From JAIYDJ01 sp031400505 (GTDB taxonomy: Bacteria > Pseudomonadota > Alphaproteobacteria > Rhodobacterales > Rhodobacteraceae), in assembly GCA_031400505.1 (NCBI GenBank), contig JANNPZ010000084.1, positions 108,491-172,490 on the forward strand: DNA of 64,000 bases. Direction: 5' to 3'. The stretch's first letter is position 1. Every line of letters starts with the position of its first letter. Below, piece by piece: positions 61,830 to 64,000 of the stretch. Both the position numbers and the translations under genes were made by a program. The notes below the pieces were generated by a model, which was not told the DNA's origin, did not search any database, and saw nothing but the letters and a program-made list of their open reading frames with translations.

Positions 61830-63668
61830 ATGCCCGCCTATCGTTCTCGCACCACCACCCATGGACGCAACAATGCAGGCGCGCGGGGGCTGTGGCGCGC
61901 AACAGGGATGAAAGACGGTGATTTCGGCAAGCCGATAATCGCCATCGTCAACAGTTTCACCCAGTTCGTTCCGGGTCATGTGCATCTGAAGGACCTTGGC
62001 CAGATGGTCGCGCGCGAGGTCGAGCGTGCCGGAGGCGTGGCGAAGGAATTCAGCACCATCGCTGTCGATGACGGTATCGCCATGGGGCATGACGGAATGC
62101 TGTATTCGCTGCCTTCGCGCGAGTTGATCGCAGATTCGGTCGAATACATGGTCAATGCACATTGCGCCGATGCGATGGTCTGCATCTCGAACTGCGACAA
62201 GATCACACCCGGCATGCTGATGGCGGCGATGCGGCTGAACATTCCGGCGGTGTTCGTGTCAGGCGGGCCGATGGAGGCGGGCAAAGTCGTGCTGGACGGT
62301 CTGACCGTCGCGATGGATTTGGTCGATGCGATGGTCGCGGCGGCGGACGACTCGATCTCGGACGAAGATGTGCAGAAGATCGAGGAAGCTGCCTGCCCGA
62401 CGTGCGGGTCCTGTTCGGGGATGTTCACCGCCAACTCGATGAACTGCCTGACCGAAGCGCTGGGCCTGTCCCTGCCCGGAAACGGCTCGACCCTGGCGAC
62501 CCATGGCGACCGCCGTGCGTTGTTCCTTGAGGCCGGGCGGCGGATTGTTGACATCACCAAGCGGTTTTACGAGGGCGACGACGCATCTGTCTTGCCCCGC
62601 GCGATTGCGACAAAAGAGGCGTTTGAAAACGCCATGACGCTGGACATTGCGATGGGTGGCTCGACGAACACCGTCCTGCACATTCTGGCCGCCGCGCATG
62701 AGGGCGGAGTTGATTTCAAGATGGCCGATATCGACCGGCTGAGCCGTCAGGTGCCGGTGTTGTGCAAAGTGGCCCCGGCCAAACAGGATGTGCACATGGA
62801 GGACGTCCACCGCGCGGGCGGGATCATGGCGATTCTTGGCCAGTTGGATCAGGGTGGCTTGCTGCACCGTGACTGCTCTACCGTGCACGCCTCCACCCTT
62901 GGGGCTGCGATCGATCATTGGGACATCAGCCGCACCAATGACGAGGCGGTTCGGCACTTTTTCCTCGCGGCTCCGGGTGGGGTGGCGACGCAAGAGGCGT
63001 TCAGTCAGTCCCGCCGCTGGGACGCATTGGACATTGACCGCGAAAAGGGTGTGATCCGGTCTACCAAGACACCATTCAGCAAGGACGGCGGCCTCGCGGT
63101 CCTGTCAGGCAACATCGCGCCCGAAGGCTGCATCGTAAAGACGGCGGGGGTGGATGACAGCATCCTGATCTTTGCGGGACCTGCACGGGTGTTTGAGAGC
63201 CAGAATACGGCAGTGGCGGCGATCCTGTCGAACGACATCCGCGAAGGCGACGTGCTGGTGATCCGGTACGAAGGGCCGAAGGGCGGGCCGGGGATGCAGG
63301 AAATGCTGTATCCGACCAGCTATCTGAAATCCAAGGGGCTGGGAAAAGCCTGCGCCCTGCTGACCGACGGGCGGTTTTCGGGGGGCACCTCAGGTTTGTC
63401 GATCGGGCATGTCAGTCCGGAAGCCGCCTCTGGTGGCCTGATCGGTTTGGTGCGCGAAGGCGACCGGATCGAGATAGACATCCCTTCGCGCACCATTCAT
63501 CTGGCAGTGTCCGAAGCCGATCTGGCCGCGCGGCGCGTGGAGCAGGACGCGGCGGGCTGGAAACCGGTCAAAGCACGCCCGCGCAAGATCACCCAGGCGC
63601 TGCGGGCCTATGGCTTGTTTGCAACCTCCGCGTCAACCGGGGCCGTGCGGCAGCTGCCGGACGAGTAG
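61830..63668 (+). CDS. ilvD: Dihydroxy-acid dehydratase
   Basis: 612 residues from ATG 61830, with ACGGAG upstream. Dehydrates dihydroxy acids in valine and isoleucine synthesis using an Fe-S cluster. Cluster cysteines in ISNCDKITPGM and ACPTCGSCSGMFTANSMNC; family blocks AMGGSTNTVLHILA and LTDGRFSGGTSGLSIGH. The open frame adds 16 unsupported codons. It is followed by a repeat-type terminator and a convergent gene. Confidence 0.97.
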   Translation: MPAYRSRTTTHGRNNAGARGLWRATGMKDGDFGKPIIAIVNSFTQFVPGHVHLKDLGQMVAREVERAGGVAKEFSTIAVDDGIAMGHDGMLYSLPSRELIADSVEYMVNAHCADAMVCISNCDKITPGMLMAAMRLNIPAVFVSGGPMEAGKVVLDGLTVAMDLVDAMVAAADDSISDEDVQKIEEAACPTCGSCSGMFTANSMNCLTEALGLSLPGNGSTLATHGDRRALFLEAGRRIVDITKRFYEGDDASVLPRAIATKEAFENAMTLDIAMGGSTNTVLHILAAAHEGGVDFKMADIDRLSRQVPVLCKVAPAKQDVHMEDVHRAGGIMAILGQLDQGGLLHRDCSTVHASTLGAAIDHWDISRTNDEAVRHFFLAAPGGVATQEAFSQSRRWDALDIDREKGVIRSTKTPFSKDGGLAVLSGNIAPEGCIVKTAGVDDSILIFAGPARVFESQNTAVAAILSNDIREGDVLVIRYEGPKGGPGMQEMLYPTSYLKSKGLGKACALLTDGRFSGGTSGLSIGHVSPEAASGGLIGLVREGDRIEIDIPSRTIHLAVSEADLAARRVEQDAAGWKPVKARPRKITQALRAYGLFATSASTGAVRQLPDE

Positions 63669-63689
63669 GCGAGGTGATCGGGGCTGATG

Positions 63690-63742
63690 CCGGGGGTTTC
63701 ACACCCCCGGACCCCCGTGGGATATTTTCGCCAAGATGAAAG
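63690..63742. terminator. Dispersed repeat copy as terminator between ilvD and a convergent gene
   Basis: On the minus strand this is the fullest copy: TTCATCTTGGCGAAAATATC, CCACGGGGGT, then stem CCGGGGGT / ACCCCCGG (63690-63697 with 63703-63710), loop of five bases. It lies between convergent genes. Confidence 0.75.
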
Positions 63743-63789
63743 GGAATGTATCGGTTTCCCTGGCGCGTTGGCAGCAGGCGCGGAACGCC

Positions 63790-64000
63790 TTACAGAAACA
63801 CCCGCTCGACCGTCCACCAGGCACCGATTGCCGCGATGACGCACGAGGCCGGCACTGCGATGGCGCGGCGATACCAGGGTTTGGCACCGAACGGCAGACC
63901 GACCAGCAGGAAGGCCGCCGCGATCACCGACAATTGCCCCAGTTCCACCCCGATGTTGAATCCGATCAGGCTGACGACGAACCGCCCTTCGAGCAGGCCG
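63790..64000 (-). CDS. HupE/UreJ-family membrane protein, C-terminal end
   Basis: Open on the minus strand from the window edge to a TAA at 63790-63792, giving about 69 residues with no start inside the window. It shows FNIGVELGQLSVIAAAFLLV, typical of the HupE/UreJ family (FNxGVExGQ), two membrane helices and the end AAIGAWWTVERVFL. Such proteins are proposed metal transporters or carriers. The first codon in frame starts at 63999. Confidence 0.72.
   Translation of the reverse strand, partial: GLLEGRFVVSLIGFNIGVELGQLSVIAAAFLLVGLPFGAKPWYRRAIAVPASCVIAAIGAWWTVERVFL

Noticed and set aside
1..64000. CRISPR arrays, tRNA or rRNA genes, insertion sequences, integrases
   Set aside because: No regularly spaced repeats, cloverleaf genes or transposase-like frames were recognised by reading; a tRNA search was not possible here.

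Overview
The window is a GC-rich alphaproteobacterial chromosome segment. It carries an essentially complete photosynthesis gene cluster (about 16.5 to 61.8 kb) of the Rhodobacter/Roseobacter type, flanked by ordinary housekeeping genes. The combination of crtA, a pufX-like gene, puhE, bciE, the ppaA/aerR-ppsR pair and the superoperon order points to Rhodobacteraceae. The genus cannot be named from the sequence alone. The cluster looks like that of an aerobic anoxygenic phototroph or oxygen-tolerant purple bacterium: it has the oxygen-dependent cyclase (acsF plus a bciE-like gene), while bchE and bchJ are absent from the place where they lie in Rhodobacter (between ppsR and bchG). No pufC and no LH2 (puc) genes are in the window.

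Left flank (1-16.5 kb): the tail of a SAM methyltransferase, ferrochelatase (hemH), a 60-residue secreted or membrane micro-protein, two L,D-transpeptidases around a CAP-domain lipoprotein, an RNA m5U methyltransferase, a pair of half ABC exporters, a tightly overlapped hsp33 / Nudix CoA pyrophosphatase / tRNA nucleotidyltransferase operon, a second Nudix gene, a receiver-PP2C phosphatase diverging from an Hpt protein, threonine ammonia-lyase and argininosuccinate synthase.

Photosynthesis cluster: (-) bchO-bchD-bchI-crtA; (+) crtI-crtB-tspO; (-) crtC and crtD; (+) crtE-crtF-bchC-bchX-[23-codon micro-ORF]-bchY-bchZ-pufQ-pufB-pufA-pufL-pufM-pufX, then dxs; (-) a cytochrome c2, and then, reading in the direction of transcription, bchF-bchN-bchB-bchH-bchL-bchM-lhaA-puhA-puhB-puhC-bciE-acsF-puhE-hemA; (+) ppaA/aerR-ppsR, then bchG, a PucC-family gene, bchP and idi. 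Together these make ALA (hemA), channel protoporphyrin into Mg-porphyrins (bchHDI, bchM, acsF/bciE), reduce the ring (bchLNB, bchXYZ, bchF, bchC), attach and reduce the tail (bchG, bchP), supply isoprenoids (dxs, idi, crtE), make spheroidene-series carotenoids (crtBICDFA) and build the RC-LH1-PufX core (puf, puh, lhaA). ppsR and the B12-type antirepressor gene ppaA sit inside.

Regulation is readable: eight perfect TGT-N12-ACA palindromes (PpsR/CrtJ operators) lie in the intergenic promoter regions of the cluster, and a perfect FNR box (TTGAT-N4-ATCAA) precedes the bchC operators.

Right flank: idi, dihydroxy-acid dehydratase (ilvD), and the C-terminal end of a HupE/UreJ-type membrane protein that runs off the window. 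A dispersed palindromic repeat related to TTTCATCTTGG...ATATCCC...CCGGGGGT-GTGAA-ACCCCCGG punctuates many gene ends, and one copy of its left part is embedded in-frame inside bchB. No tRNA, rRNA, CRISPR array, IS element or phage gene was recognised.
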